Below are positions 11,860 to 24,300 of a stretch of 64,000 nt of DNA, piece by piece. Made by a program: the position numbers and the translations under genes. The DNA is from Taeniopygia guttata (taxonomy: Eukaryota > Chordata > Aves > Passeriformes > Estrildidae). The stretch is taken from the NCBI RefSeq assembly GCF_048771995.1, contig NC_133043.1, positions 8,698,501-8,762,500 of the forward strand, in the 5' to 3' direction. The notes beneath the pieces are model-generated. The model saw nothing but the letters and a program-made list of their open reading frames with translations, ran no database searches and was not told the DNA's origin. Every line of letters begins with the position of its first letter. Within the stretch, counting starts at the first letter, position 1.

Positions 11860-12960
11860 CCGCACCAACCCCGGATCAAGCACTAGGTCGGTTCCGTACG
11901 ATGCCAGTCCCGGACCACCGGCTCGGAGCTGGATTGAGGAGGATGGAGGATTCCCGAGGGAGCCGGTCCCGAACTCGGTGTTGGATCGAGAGGGGAACCT
12001 CCCACCCGCTCGGTCCCGAACCCCGCTGGTCCCGGAGCATCGGGTCGGTCGCGTACCACGCCGGTCCCGCTCCCCGTCGCCGGTACCGGACCGCGCTGTT
12101 CGTCCAGCCGGATCCCCTTCCCAGCGAGCCGATGCCCGGGAGCCCGGGGCAGCCCCAGCCGGGGGCGGAGCGGTGCCGGTGCGGCGGGATGGGCGGCCCG
12201 GCCCCTGCCCCGCTCGACGCCGCATCACGGTGAGTGACAGCCGCCCCGGCCCGGCCCCGCCGCACAACCCGCCGGGCTTTTCCAATCAGGCCGGGCCGGG
12301 GAGGGATTTCCTGCCGGGACGGGGCCGGCCCGAGCGGGACTTTGCCGAGTGCCGCGCCGCCTGCTCGCCGGGACCCGCGGCTCCGCTCCGGTACCGGCGC
12401 CGCTCCCGCCCCGCGCCGCTCGGGAAGTTGTGGCCGGGCCGGGCTGGGCTCGGCACTGCTCGGTGCGCCGCGGTCTGGAGCGGCTCCGCACGGCGCGGGC
12501 GGCTCCGGTCCGGTGCCGTCGGTTCGCTCCGGTGCGGTTCGGTTCGCCCGGGCGCCGTTCGGTTCGCCCCGGTGCGGCGGGCTGGGAGCGCCGCCAGGTG
12601 AGTGGGGCCGGCGGAGCAGCTCGCCCCAGGAGCCGCGGAACAACTCGCCTCGCTGGGGGCAGAAATCCCCCCGGAGGAAGGGGCCGCCGCGCCCGGGGGT
12701 CTCGGGGCGGGGAGGCGGAGGCGCGGCCGGGCGGGCAGCGAGGGGGCCCCGGGCGCGCCCCCGGCGGGGCTGGAGCTCCCGGGGGAGCCGAGCTGCCCCC
12801 AGCGCCCCTCGGCACCCGGCTGGGTGCCTGCAGCTCCTCTGCATCTTTCCTCCGCCACTTACGTAACTGGTTTGGGTTTGTTTGGGGTTTTTTTCCCCCC
12901 TCTTCTCCCTCCTTTTTTTCCCCCGGCGCTGCCGTTGGCTGAGAGGATGTTTGGGATACT
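11860..12960 (+). promoter_or_regulatory. CASKIN2: CpG island, probable CASKIN2 promoter and non-coding exon 1
   Basis: CpG density and G+C rise sharply here, typical of a vertebrate CpG-island promoter, and fall off after about 12960. Two strong + strand splice donors lie inside: CACG/GTGAGT with exon end 12229, and CCAG/GTGAGT with exon end 12597. Either could end a non-coding first exon spliced to the coding exon at 15216. A perfect PAR-bZIP/D-box palindrome (TTACGTAA) lies at 12859-12866, followed by a pyrimidine tract (about 12886-12926). The region also has short reiterations of GGTTCG and GGTCCCG. Use of this island by CASKIN2 is inferred from position and strand of the donors. It could be bidirectional. 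Confidence 0.6.
12859..12866. promoter_or_regulatory. Perfect D-box / PAR-bZIP palindrome TTACGTAA
   Basis: TTACGTAA is the optimal site for DBP/TEF/HLF and the repressor NFIL3. It stands at the 3' edge of the CpG island, just before a long pyrimidine tract. If functional it would suggest circadian or bZIP control of CASKIN2 transcription, but a palindrome of eight bases can occur by chance. Confidence 0.3.
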
Positions 12961-14512
12961 TTAGTTCTCCAGGTGGATTCCTGGGGTGGAGGCTCAGCTC
13001 TGCTCGTGTGGGAGGGATGTTTTGCTGTTGCTTTTCCAGCTTTGAGCGTTTCTCGAATTTTATCTTCGCCGCTCCTGTCTGGGGAGGCTGGGGAGGTGCA
13101 GGTCGGCATTCGGAGCTCTCGGTCCCTCCGAGTTGTGCCCCGCGTGTTCCGGGAGCCGAGGCAGCAGCACCGGGGCCGCGTTCCAATAGAGCGAGCAGAC
13201 TTTTCAAATGTAAAGTCGTCTCACCCCCTCACGTTCGCTCCTTGTGAGCGTTCTTGAGGAGCGGCACAGAGCTGGATGCAGTGCACAGGGTTTAACGAAA
13301 TAGTTCTGAAGACGGTGCAACACAGGAGGTTTCGGGAGGGGGTTTGTGTGCAGCGAGAGGTTAGTCCGAGTCAAGTGGCTGAAACTTTGTTCTAAGGTAG
13401 ATAAGCTTGTGCAGGTGCCCCTGGACGAGGGGAGGTGACAGCTGACCCTGACGGTCACCAGCTACAGTGCCGAGGGGTTCATCAGCTAAATGAGCTATGG
13501 GTGGGAGGAGAACCCCCCCAGCCTGCAGTGGGAATCCCTTGTCCCAGAAGCTAAGGATCATCTTTTCCTGCCCGGTGCTGCTGCACCCTGGGCAGTGCAA
13601 GAACACGGGGAAGCCGTGAGGGGTCCACGTTTATGGGGAGCTGCAGCTCCTGGCTGAGCAATGCTATGCCATGGGATTCTCCTTCTGGTTTTGCCCCCAC
13701 CCCAACAGGACCTGTCATTGTTGCCTTGTCTTGCCTGTGATTTCCATGCTCTGAACGGTGACCTCGATTGCTCGGAGGAAGCAACAGTCGCTGTTACATA
13801 AACTGTGCAAGGCGAGCGCTCTAGGAAGGGAGACTCCGCTGAGCCATCAGCTGGTTCTGGTCCGTTCTGGATGGGCAGAGGGGAAGTTGTGGAGTGATCT
13901 GGCGATAGCCTTGTAGCTGGCAGGGTGTGTGCTCCCTGCTCTCCTGCACACACACTCCTCCCGGTGTAGGAGCAGCCTGCCAGATGTATGGCCCTGAACT
14001 AGGAGGGATTTTCTTGCCCCACAGTTTGGGCAGCCTGGGTGCAGTGTGGGAGCACAGGCTGGGACATGTGAACTGCTCCTGCAGGACCCCATGCCCTCTC
14101 CAGGGTACCCTGGCTGGCAGGATATGGCCTTGATCCTGTCCTGAGCACAGTTGTCTTGCTGAATTACACCCAGCTCCTCACTGGGGCCAGAGGGTGCTCC
14201 TGAACTGGTGAAGAAGTGTCTTGGGTCCCAGGGCATTGAAAGGGAAGTTTAGAGGGTGACGGTTTATCCTTGCACAGGAGAAGAGTGCAAGGCAGGCTGA
14301 CCCACTCCCATGGGTGAAGTTTTTTGGCCAAACCTTCCCAGCTCTGTTCCTTGTGTGCTGCCACCGGGAAAGGAGAAGGGGAGATGTGGTGTGCCCCAAG
14401 CCCCGTGTGCTGCCCTCAGGGAGGACGTGGTGTGTGTGGTGCCCTGGGGAAGTTTCCTCCACAGGTTCTCCCCTCTCTGTTTAACATAAGGATGAGCCAA
14501 GTCCCTCCAGGA

Positions 14513-14522
14513 CTAAATATAG
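14513..14522. promoter_or_regulatory. MEF2 consensus site
   Basis: CTAAATATAG fits the MEF2 consensus YTAWWWWTAR at every position. It lies about 0.7 kb upstream of the CASKIN2 start codon. Motif evidence only. Confidence 0.3.
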
Positions 14523-14726
14523 TCAAAGTATTCGTTCTTCAGCACGGGTACAAAAGCTGTCGCGATGGAGCCGGGAGGTAAATGGCCTTTGGGGGCTGAC
14601 TCTGCTCTTCCCTCCGCAGGTCCCGGGCTGCCGTGCCGGGGCTCCCCAGCGTGCCTGCAGTGCCGTCACAGAGAGGAATGCCGAAACGAAGGGGCTAATG
14701 AGCACCAGAGAGGGAGGATCTATAAC

Positions 14727-14740
14727 TTCCAGATGGCAAC
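14727..14740 (+). promoter_or_regulatory. CTCF-like motif
   Basis: TTCCAGATGGCAAC contains the AGATGGCA core of a CTCF site, in the same orientation as the one near 10164. Motif evidence only. Confidence 0.25.
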
Positions 14741-15215
14741 GAGCCCGTAATCCCTTTGGGATGAATTAGGGACTCGTCAGCGCAGCAGAGCCTGCTGAAG
14801 GGAGCAAAGCACGACACCTCTGGCTCCAGGAGTGCTGTGAGAGGCTGAGGGCATCCCAATGCTGCCAGCGCTGGACACCCTGCCCCGAGTCGCCGGGCTT
14901 TGTCTCACAGAGCTCTGGTGCTGCTGGGAGCCTGTCCCCAAGCACTGAAGTATTTTTTGTTTTAACTGATTGCCTGTTCTCCAACCAAACCCCATCTGGA
15001 TCCTGCTCCTCCTGATGCAGAAAGGGACTTCTGCCCTTAACAGAAAGAATTCTTCCTTCTTGTTTTTATGCCCTGTGGGATTGTAAAGTGTCTTTCTTCC
15101 TGGATTTCATCTCACATCAAAGTGTGTTTTGAGGAATTAGGGGCTTATTCCCATGGCTTTATAAACCTCTGGGATCTGAGGGTTTCTACGTTGCCGCTGC
15201 TCCCACCTGCCTGCA

Positions 15216-15309
15216 ATGGGGCGCGAGCAGGAGCTGATCCAGGCCGTGAAGAACGGGGACGTACCTGGCGTGCAGAAACTGGTGGCCAAGATCAAGGCGT
15301 CCAAGAGCA
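15216..15309 (+). CDS. CASKIN2: CASKIN2 coding exon 1
   Basis: This exon encodes residues 1-31, beginning [15 protein letters not shown], the caskin N terminus. It ends in phase 1 at AGCA/GTGAGT and restores a Lys codon when joined to exon 2. The upstream edge of the exon (5' UTR acceptor or local start site) is not resolved. Confidence 0.93.
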
Positions 15310-18300
15310 GTGAGTACCTGGGCAGAGAGCCGTGGGCTCCCTCCCCCTGGCTGGGCACTCCTGCCAGTCCCGGGGTGCAAGTGCTGGCTCTGCCCCCCGG
15401 CACACGAGTTATGCTGCGGCTGGAGGCGGGAGTGCAAGCACAGCCCGTGCGGATGAATGACTGGGCTGTAAGCAATCCTACAGCTGAGCTGGGGTTCCCC
15501 TTGGGCTCGGGGCCAGGGGCCCTGGAGTGTGGGCCACTGAGCAGGGATGGGTGAAGGGAAGCAGCCGTGGCAGGGGGAAGTGAACCGCTTTGGGGGGGAC
15601 GCTGCTACAAAGGGTCTTTAGCGGTTGCTGCTCACTCCCAGCCGTATTTATCTTGTGAAAAATTATCATCTCAGCCAGTCGACTGGAACCAATCGTCAAG
15701 CCTTGAATTTCAGTCTGGTAATGTTTAACCCTTCAGCAGGGCTGTTTTCTTGCCTGTGCTCTCAGAAAGGTCAGCAGCAAGCAGAGCCTGGAGTGAACAG
15801 GGGGCTCGGGGGGGTCCCCAAGGGCACTGGGGTCCTGCAAACGCTGCACGGCGTCTAGAGGAGATGGGGAGGGTGGAAAGGTGGATGAGATCGTGGCCAG
15901 TGCCACGGAGCCTGTGTATAGAGCTCCTGGTTGTTTCTCCTGACAGACCAAGAGGAGGAAACTGGGAAAGGTAAATAAAAGGGCTCTGGATGCCATGTCT
16001 GGCTGGGGGAAGGTGCACCCTGTCTGCCCGGGCTGTGGGAGTGTGGATACCTCTGCCAAGGCTGCTCATCGTGTGGGGTCTCGTGGGAGTGGGTGGGAAA
16101 GCTGAAGGGGAATAAGCTGTCCAGAGGAGGGAGAGAGGAGACTCAGGCAGGAGAAGCTTTAAGGCTTCTTAGGAGCAGCTCAGAGAGGAGAAGCTGGTGT
16201 GGAGAAACCCGAGTTAGGCTGAGAATTATAAACGTGAGGAGGGGATCAGCTCCCCTGGGTCATCTACTAGAAAGCTTTGACGGAGCCAGAACTTTGCAAA
16301 TCTCAACTGCTGGGCTTTCAGAAGGGCTGGGAGCCACCTCCTCCCCAGAACAGAAGCATGTGGGGCCCCTTCCCTGGGTGAAAGTACTGGGTGCCATTGC
16401 CTCTGCTGCTCAAGGACTGTGCCTTGTTCAGGTCCCTGAGCTGAACAAGAACAGTCTGTCTGTGTGGATGGGTGGAAGGACACCCCCAAGGCAATAAGTA
16501 ACATCAGGACATGAGTGTCCTGCTGGCTGATGCAGCCCCATCCTCTAAGCTGGTGTCCCATGGCCAGGCAGTGTGTGCAGGCTGGAGTGCCCATGGCTCT
16601 CCTCCTGCACACCCAGAGGGGTGAAGTCACACTTGTTTTCTCCTGTACCCTCCAGTAACTCTCTCACAGTTCAATCCTGTCTGTTTTCTCTCTGGAGTCT
16701 TCCCCTCCCTGCAGCCGTGGGGCACCCACGTGAACATGTGTGTTTAACTCCCTGCTGCAGTGGCATCAGCAGCTCCCTCAGCTTATTTTCATTTTATTCC
16801 TTTATAAGGAGGAGCCAAAAAACCCTGACCCCTCCAAGTCCACTGTGGCAAGCCCTCAGTGGGGCTCCTGTACTTGACCTGCTGTGGGGCTTGCCTGGTC
16901 CTGGAGGCTCATTCCTGGCATGGAGGGCACCACTGCTCCCTGTCCCTTATGGTTCCCTCTCCCTCTTCTCACCGATGCCGTGTGAGCCAAGCATTTGCTG
17001 CCTTTGCTGCTCATTAAAGTGCCTTTTCCATATGACAGGCTGAGATCCTGGCTTTTTGGGTTTTTTTATTATATATTTTTTTAAATCCCTCTAAGAGTCC
17101 TTCTGCTGTCTCAGTGGATTGGGAGCTCGATCGCTGTGATCAGCCCTCTGGGGCTTCCTGTGCCTAAAAAAGTCACCGCACGTAAGCAAAATCCAAGCGC
17201 CAGTCCCGGCAGCGGGAACTTGAGGGACACGTTTAATATTCTCCGTGCGCAGCCTCCTCCCCGCGCAAGCGCCACCACACAAGTGGGTCACAGCACCTCT
17301 CACTCCAAGGTGCTGGGGCGGGCAGGGACAAGATTTTTGGGGGCAGGAGCCAGGAGGAAAAGGGCCGGCAAGGGCAGTTGTCCTGTCTGCGGGAAGGGGA
17401 CACCAGCGTGATGCCGTGGTCACTCCTGCAGCCAGGGAGGGGGTTCTGGTCTGGGAGAGCCAGGCTGCTCCTGCTGGGCCAGCCGTGCTTTGCTGAGGTT
17501 CCCTGGCAATGGAAACATCCCGCTTTTCATTTTCCTTCTCCCTCTCCCCTCCCCTCTGCCTCGGGAGCGTTGCAGAGTTTAATTGAAATTGTTAAACGAC
17601 CCATCACGGCTTTGGCCTCTCTCCTCTGCGATCAATCACGTCCCTGGGCTGCTGCCCTCGCCAACAATGCACCAGTTGGCCCAGCCAGGGCCAGCACCGA
17701 GGGGCTGGGGCTCCTGGGGGAGGTGAGAGGCACAGCCCCTCTGGCCAGGGATATCTGGGGTGACAGCTTCTGCAGCTGGACGGTGCCCAGCAAAGTTTGG
17801 GTGTCCCCATCCCTAAATGCAGGATCCAGGGATGGGGGATGCCAGGGTGATGCTGGGACAGGGGGAACCCCTGTGATAGCAGGGAGCTGGAGGAGCTGTG
17901 AAACGCCATGGGAGCTGGACTCACTGTTTGCCTTCCTCAAGGGAGTGGTGAAGGTTTTTGTTTAAACGTATGCAAAGTACAAAGAAAGGGCAGCAGCTGA
18001 GCAAACTGGTGTGAAACTCTCAAAGACAAGGAGCAAAGCCCTGCTGGGGTTCAGCTGCTGCCTTGAGGAGGTTCAGTCAGCCACTCTCCCCATCTCACCA
18101 GCTATGTTGGTGCTTTCCAGACCTTAGATATTAAGGACTGGGGTGGGCTCATGGGACATGGCTGTGTTTGGGCCATGACCTAGCAAGCTGTTAAATGCTA
18201 GCAAAGCTTGCAGAGGGGTCTTGGCTTTATCTCCACATCTGTGTTGGAGCCTCTCACTACTGCACCGCAGCAGCACAAAGCATGTTAAGGTTTTTTCAAG

Positions 18301-21300
18301 AGCTGTGCCTCTGATGCTGCTGCCACCATCCAGTTTGGCAGGAGAAGGGCGATGCTGCTCCACATGCTGTGAGACTGTAGCAGGCAGATGAAGGATAACT
18401 CACTCCTTCTCTCCTCGTTGAATTTCCTCCTAATCCCTAGTAGCTGTATCAGCTTAAGCCTCAAAGCGTGAGGTTTAATATCCCTCCTGTGATTTGTTAG
18501 CCTTTGCCACCGGCGCTCTGTGTCCCTGTCCTCTGCAGAAACATCTGCCCTCCTTTTATAACCTGCTGGGATTTCTGCTTCTCCCAACAGCAGCAGGTCT
18601 GTAGTTGTCTGGGGGAGAAGTTGCTCCTTTTTTGCAATGTGGAAGTTATTTTGTGATGGTGTTGGATGTGCATTTGTGCCAGGCAGCAAGCCCAGTGTGC
18701 CATATCCCCTTACAGAGGAGGACCATCCTCTTTGCTGCTGCTACCAAGCGAGGCTTGTCCCAAACCCTCGGATACTCCAGGTGCTATTCCGGATCTGGCT
18801 GGAGGGCAAAGCCCAGACTGGCCTTGGGCAGGATCCTTATCCTGTCAGGCTCTGTTACACCTGAAGGCTTTCCCTAGTGGCCGGGGTGCCTGGGCACCTT
18901 TCCTGCTCCACTCCTGCCCCGGGCAGTGCCACTGAGCATAAGTGTGGCCCTAGCCACGTCCCTTGAAGCCCAAGTTTTGAGGATGAGTTCCCAAAGCGTC
19001 TTTGGCTGTGTCCTCCCCTCCTCTCCTCGCACGCTGTAGGTCTGACGGGCTGGACCGGCTCCGCAGCTGCGCTCCGACTTGGAAAGGCTGTGGGCACGCC
19101 TGCGGAGAGACGCTGAGAAACTCTGCCGAAACGGGCAAAACTCCCTCTTCCTCCGGGACTGAGCCAGCAGCGGGGCGAGGCACTGTGCCTGGGGAGCCGG
19201 GCTGGTGGTGGCCTCGTGCCGGGGACCCCACCACCCCACAGCGTGCCCAGACCTGCTCCTGAACCAGCCTGCGCTGGGTGGGTGGTGGGAGCGGGAGAAA
19301 AGAGCCTTCAAAGGCTCTGGAGAGTGCGGCAGCCACGGGGCTGGATGGTGGTGGGGCTGCAGCTCCATGGCAAGGTGGGCTCAATCCTTTCTTCCTCCTC
19401 CTGACCTCCCTGGAAGTGGGGGTCTCCTGTGGTAGCCCGGTGTTTGCTGGGTGGGTTTTCCCATCCTGGCATTCCCACCTCTCTAGCTGGGAAGGAGAAG
19501 CCCTGCACAGGCAGCGGAAGGAGTGAAGGGATAGTTGGTTTTCAAAGCTGTGCTCCAACGGGTGTTGTGTTTGGAAAGGGGCCCGGCTGCCACTGGAGCG
19601 CCCGGAGCCAGGGAAAGAGTCGCTGTGCCGAGTGCAGGAGATAAGGCAGGAGCAAACAGCATCACACAGGGAGATGGAGGAGCCTGTGCTGGGCATCGGC
19701 TGGCCTAGCCCCTGCCCCTCTGCACCCCACTTCCCTGTGTTCACAGCTCCACATCTCCTCCTGTCCCAGGTCTGTGTTCTGTCCTCAGCCTTTGGATGCC
19801 CATTGGCAGGGCAGCCTGTGCTCCCTGCTGTCAGCCTGAGCCGCTGCAGCTGACTTTTTCTTGTCTCTGTAAAAGAGTGGGGGGAAAACCAGGCTAATTC
19901 TGGGGAAGGGGATGAATTTGGAGACTTCTGAGCCTGCTCCAGGCCATGCTGCCATCCTTTGGAGAAGGCCAGACAGTGCTGGGGTATGCCAGGGAATCTG
20001 GGATCTCCTGGAAATGTGGAGGTTCCTCAGGGCCATGGATGGAACCAGGCTGGCAGCCATCCCCAGTGTCGCAGGCAGGAGGCTGAGGTTTGGGACAGGA
20101 GGGGAATTTCCATCCCTTGGGCATTTCCTGGTGACTCAGCCCAGACCACGGGGCTCAGCTGCCCCTTCCCAAGGGCTGCAGAGGCCATTTGGGCTGTCTG
20201 ACCCAGAAACACGCGATAATTCAGATGACGACAGCTCGAAGGCAGACAGGGAGGGCAGCCCTGAGCCCTGGGACACCGTGTGCCCCGCTGACAGCAGCAC
20301 ACGGGCACAGTAACCAGGACAGTGCTCCCCAGGGCTGCAGAGAAGGGACGTGGCAAGGACGCTGCCAGCACCGGCATTCCATCCTCTGGCTTGGCTGGTT
20401 GCAGGAGGGAGCTGGTGGACCATGAAAACGACTAGCATCATTTCTGCTACCTCTTTGTCAGGATCCTGGTGCCACAAAGAGGCTTTTCTGGGGAGGTGGG
20501 AGGTGAGTTGTTGGATCCCAGTGGTGATGGGCCGCGTGTAAGATGGTTTCCTGCTGGAAATGGATGCTTCCACCAGCGTTGCTCCGGCAAGAGTTAAAAG
20601 CGGGGTTGGATGCCGTGCGTGTATGTGTGCATGCACGCGCCCTGCTTTGTTTTTAAAAGCGCCTCGGCTGTCCTGGATCCCCGCCAGACCCGGGGCCTGC
20701 CGCTGGCAAAAACTCCGGCAAAGGAGTATGAAAGGGGCAAGAAACTAAATAACAATAAACCACCTTTTTTTTTTTTTTTCTGGCTGCTCTAGCAAGTGAG
20801 AGGGTGGGGAGGAGCTGCAAGCATTCCGGCTCCCCCTAAATCCCATCCTAGCTTCCCTAAAAAATCATGCCTGGGATGGAGAGTGAGGGATCTGTTTGAA
20901 CCTTGGGGCTGTAATATCACCCAAGCCTTGCCGAGGTGTCACGGTGAGTCACAGACCTGTCTGGAGATGCCCAAACTGCTTGGAAATGGCTCTGTCGGTA
21001 TGATCTCTACCCTCCCCAGGGAAGGAAGGGCTGGATACTCTGGCCCATCCCTCGCTCCTGCGGGATGCTGCCCAGGGTGGGTGCACAGCCACCCCAGGGA
21101 GAAAGGCTGCAAGCGAGGGCAGCGATGGTGAGATAAGGGACAGGGAGAACCTGCGTGAGGCAGGCACGCGGCTCCCGCAGCATCCCAGGCCTGGTGCAAC
21201 ACGTCCGGCTGTGCTCTGCCAAGCCCTGCCAGCGCCGCTCCCCCGGGCCCCAGCCAAGGCTGTGCAGGGAGCACGTGGCCCCCAGCCTTGATGCTGTGCC

Positions 21301-24300
21301 CAGACCCCTGCCCTGTCCTCCCTGGTGCCATCCCAGGAGCTGGGGCTGGCTGGGCCACCTGAGGTGGGTGGCTGTGCTGGGAGGGGTGAAAACTCCTGGG
21401 ATTTCGTAATGCTGGGCACGGCTGGTTGTGTAAGGCCCTGTCTGCTTGGGAGGGAGTTGGCGAGCATGGCAAGGGCATCTGGTGCCTGTCACTGAGGTGT
21501 CCCCAGCAGTGAGGTTGGCTCAGGCTCTGCCACCCACTCTTGCACCCACAGAACATCTATCCCAGGGGCTGCCTGCCTCACTCTCCCCCTCCAGCAGCCC
21601 CTTGTGGGGCATTGCCTTGTTTCTTTGCTAGGACAGGTGTGGATAAGCCTGAAGAAGGTTTCCAGTGGGAGGTGAACTGGATGCAAATAGCAGTATGGAG
21701 ACTGAGGATTAGGAGCCTCACTGATCTTCCCCTTCCATAGGTGTCCTTTCTCCCTGGGCAGGACATCCAACTCACAGCCTGTGCAGTCCCGCAGGGACCT
21801 GGGATATGTCCCCACCATGGCAAGGCCACGTGAGAACCACTTGCCTCAGTGGCCTCCAAAAGGGGCCAGAGTCCTTCCTGGTGGCTAATCATTGCCTACA
21901 CAGGGAACACAGGGACACTGGCCAGCAGTGTGGGGTTCAGCACAGCCATGGTCCTGGGCTGCAACCCAGGCTGCTCTGGTTGGTTTGAAGCAGCTCTGGT
22001 TTTGTGGGGCTGACACAGATGGGAAGGGCTTCATGAGCCCTGCTGGCTTTCCTGAACCAGTACCTGCTAATCCTGCTGGCTTAAAAAGAAGGGAGACGCT
22101 CCTCCTTAGAGGGAAGGAGGCTCCTGCGCAGAATGAGGCACTGCCTCTGACCCTGCTCTGTGTCTCCAAACCTCAAGAGCTACTTAAGCATTGGGAGAGC
22201 CCTCAGCTTCCTGCTCAACAGTGTCGACGTGCAGGCAACTCCCTGTCTTGGAGCATCTGTCCCACTGGTTATATTTAGCAGCACATGGATATCCTGGAGC
22301 TGCTTCCCTATTCCTTTCAACCCAAACCTGCTGTGGATGAGCAGGTGTCCAGCTATGAGTCCCCAAAGCCATGACTCTGTCCCACTGCAGCCTGCTCCAA
22401 ATGCCTGTGGCTTTGTGAGACTGAATATACAGCAGGTGAGCAGTCCTGGATGAACATCTCCCCCCAGGAGCAGTGCAGGTGGGTGCCTCTTCTCAGCCCC
22501 AGCTGGTACAGTCCAGACCCTGGAACAGGGACCAGCATGTGACCATCAGCTCCCTGCACCCACACAGGTTGCTTGCTGGCTATATTTGCAAAAACAGTAC
22601 CTCGTTTTCCAGGAAGGGATGAGGCTTCCAGGGCTAGTTGGCTCTCCCAGTGCTTTCCCAGAACGATTGCCCCTGTTCAGAAAGCTGTTCCCTGCCAAGT
22701 CTGGGGATGGAGCAACCCGCCATGGTCTCATGGCCACAGGAGGGGTAGCACAGAGCAAGAAGTGGTGCCTTTTCCTACAAAAAGGAGCAGATGGAGGCAG
22801 GAGGGTCCCATCTTTCCCTGTGCTCCCCCGCTTTCTCCCCAGACCCGCCCCAGGATGCTGCGGGGCAGCAGGTGGGGTTCCAGGGCTTGCTCCCACGTCC
22901 TGCCTGTGCCGCCAAGCCGGGCTTGCCGGGGCCGTTCCCGACACGCACCCGCCGTGCTGGGAAGGCGTAAACAGATCGGGTTCCCGGCAGGGGTCCAGGG
23001 AGCAGGCAGGCCTTGGCTTGTGTCCCACCAGCGCTCCGTCGGGATGGGGTGTGGGGAGCGCCCAGGCAGGGCTGGGATGGACGGGGCTGACCTGGCAGAG
23101 GGGTCCCTGCGGGCAGTGGAGTCCCTGTGGGAAGGTGGGCACGACATTGGTCTGACAAGGAGCCGAGGATGTTGCCTCTGCCTGTTTATCTCTGATGCTG
23201 AGGTGGGCCTGTTCTTTGGGGGGTGGGAGGTGTTGCTGTACTGCCCCCAAACCCCTTCCTGATCCCTTTATGGGGAGCTGCTGACCAGAGCTCAGCCCGT
23301 GGACTGGGAGCCTTCAGATCCAGCTCCTTTTTTATTGGAGTTGTATTGTGATGCCTTTGTCCTTGCTGTAACTCAGCCCATTCCCTTCCAAGGTACATGG
23401 GGGGATGGGGCTGCTCCGTGTTTGTCCCCAGCTGGTCCCCAAGCAGCTGCTGCCCGGCTCTGGCGTCCGGGCTGGGCAATGGGAGGAACCTGCTGCCCTC
23501 CCTGACGGCCCTGGAGCAGCTGGGATGAGGGGAGGGGGTCAGGAACGCAATGCCCAGAATAACTCAGCAGTCACCACGGGCCCCGAAGGGATGGGAAGGT
23601 GGCTCTGGGGTCCTGGGGTGGATTCCTGCTCCCAGAACAGGGAGATGCCTCTCTCCAGGACACAGACTGTCTCTAACTGCTTAGTGATTGCTGCTTCCAT
23701 GTGGGGACATGCAGGGTGGTGCAGGACATCCTGGTCATGTAGCTGTCATGTCCCTCTCCTGTCCACTGCATATGAAACCCCATGGTAGACCAGGATCCCA
23801 GGCAAATCCTTCACTGCCACAGATGCATATCCCAGTCCAGCTAACACAGTGGGCAGGATTTTGGTGATGGCTTCTCCCACTTTGGAATTGTCCAGTCAGA
23901 AACCCAGGTGGGCAGTCAGAGGGTCTGATTCATCTGGGAAAGAGCTCTCACTCTGGGCATGGACAACACTTTTCCACATCTTGGGAAGGAAAGGAGAGAG
24001 TGGCAATTGGACCATCTCTCTGAGGCTGCTTGCCCCAGGCTGGAGAGAGCTTGGCCTGTGCCTGCTAGTGATGGACCCATCCCTCTTCCATTCCCACTTG
24101 CCAGCAGCACGGAGCAGCTGGTCAGTTCTCACAAATTTCTGTAGGTAACCTTTGCACAGGGAATGGGAACAGCAAGGTGCCTTGGGTGCCCTCACCATCA
24201 CTGGAGAAGGGATTTGGAGAGGGATCCCTCCTGTCCATCATGGCTTGGGAGCTGAGCAGCCTCTGCTGAGTGAGATCCTTACACTCTTTCCCAATGCAGA

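Larger units (their letters stand above)
12961..15215. other. Probable 5' intron between the CpG island and the start-codon exon
   Basis: No protein-coding exon was recognised. The stretch contains a consensus MEF2 site at 14513-14522 and a CTCF-like site at 14727-14740. The acceptor for the start-codon exon could not be fixed, because no strong pyrimidine-tract acceptor lies directly before the ATG. A TATAAA sequence at 15160-15165, about 50 nt upstream of the ATG, leaves open a local start site. Confidence 0.5.

Noticed and set aside
11335..13207. Long open frames of 316, 443 and 294 codons on the minus strand and of about 200 codons on the plus strand in the 12-kb CpG island
   Set aside because: The translations are Arg/Pro/Gly/Ala-rich low complexity in several frames at once, as expected of CpG-island DNA with few stop codons. 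No domain or family resemblance is visible.
19002..23262. Several open frames of 130-264 codons in CASKIN2 intron 1
   Set aside because: They overlap one another on both strands, are Gly/Pro/Ser-rich and show no family resemblance or sensible splice context.
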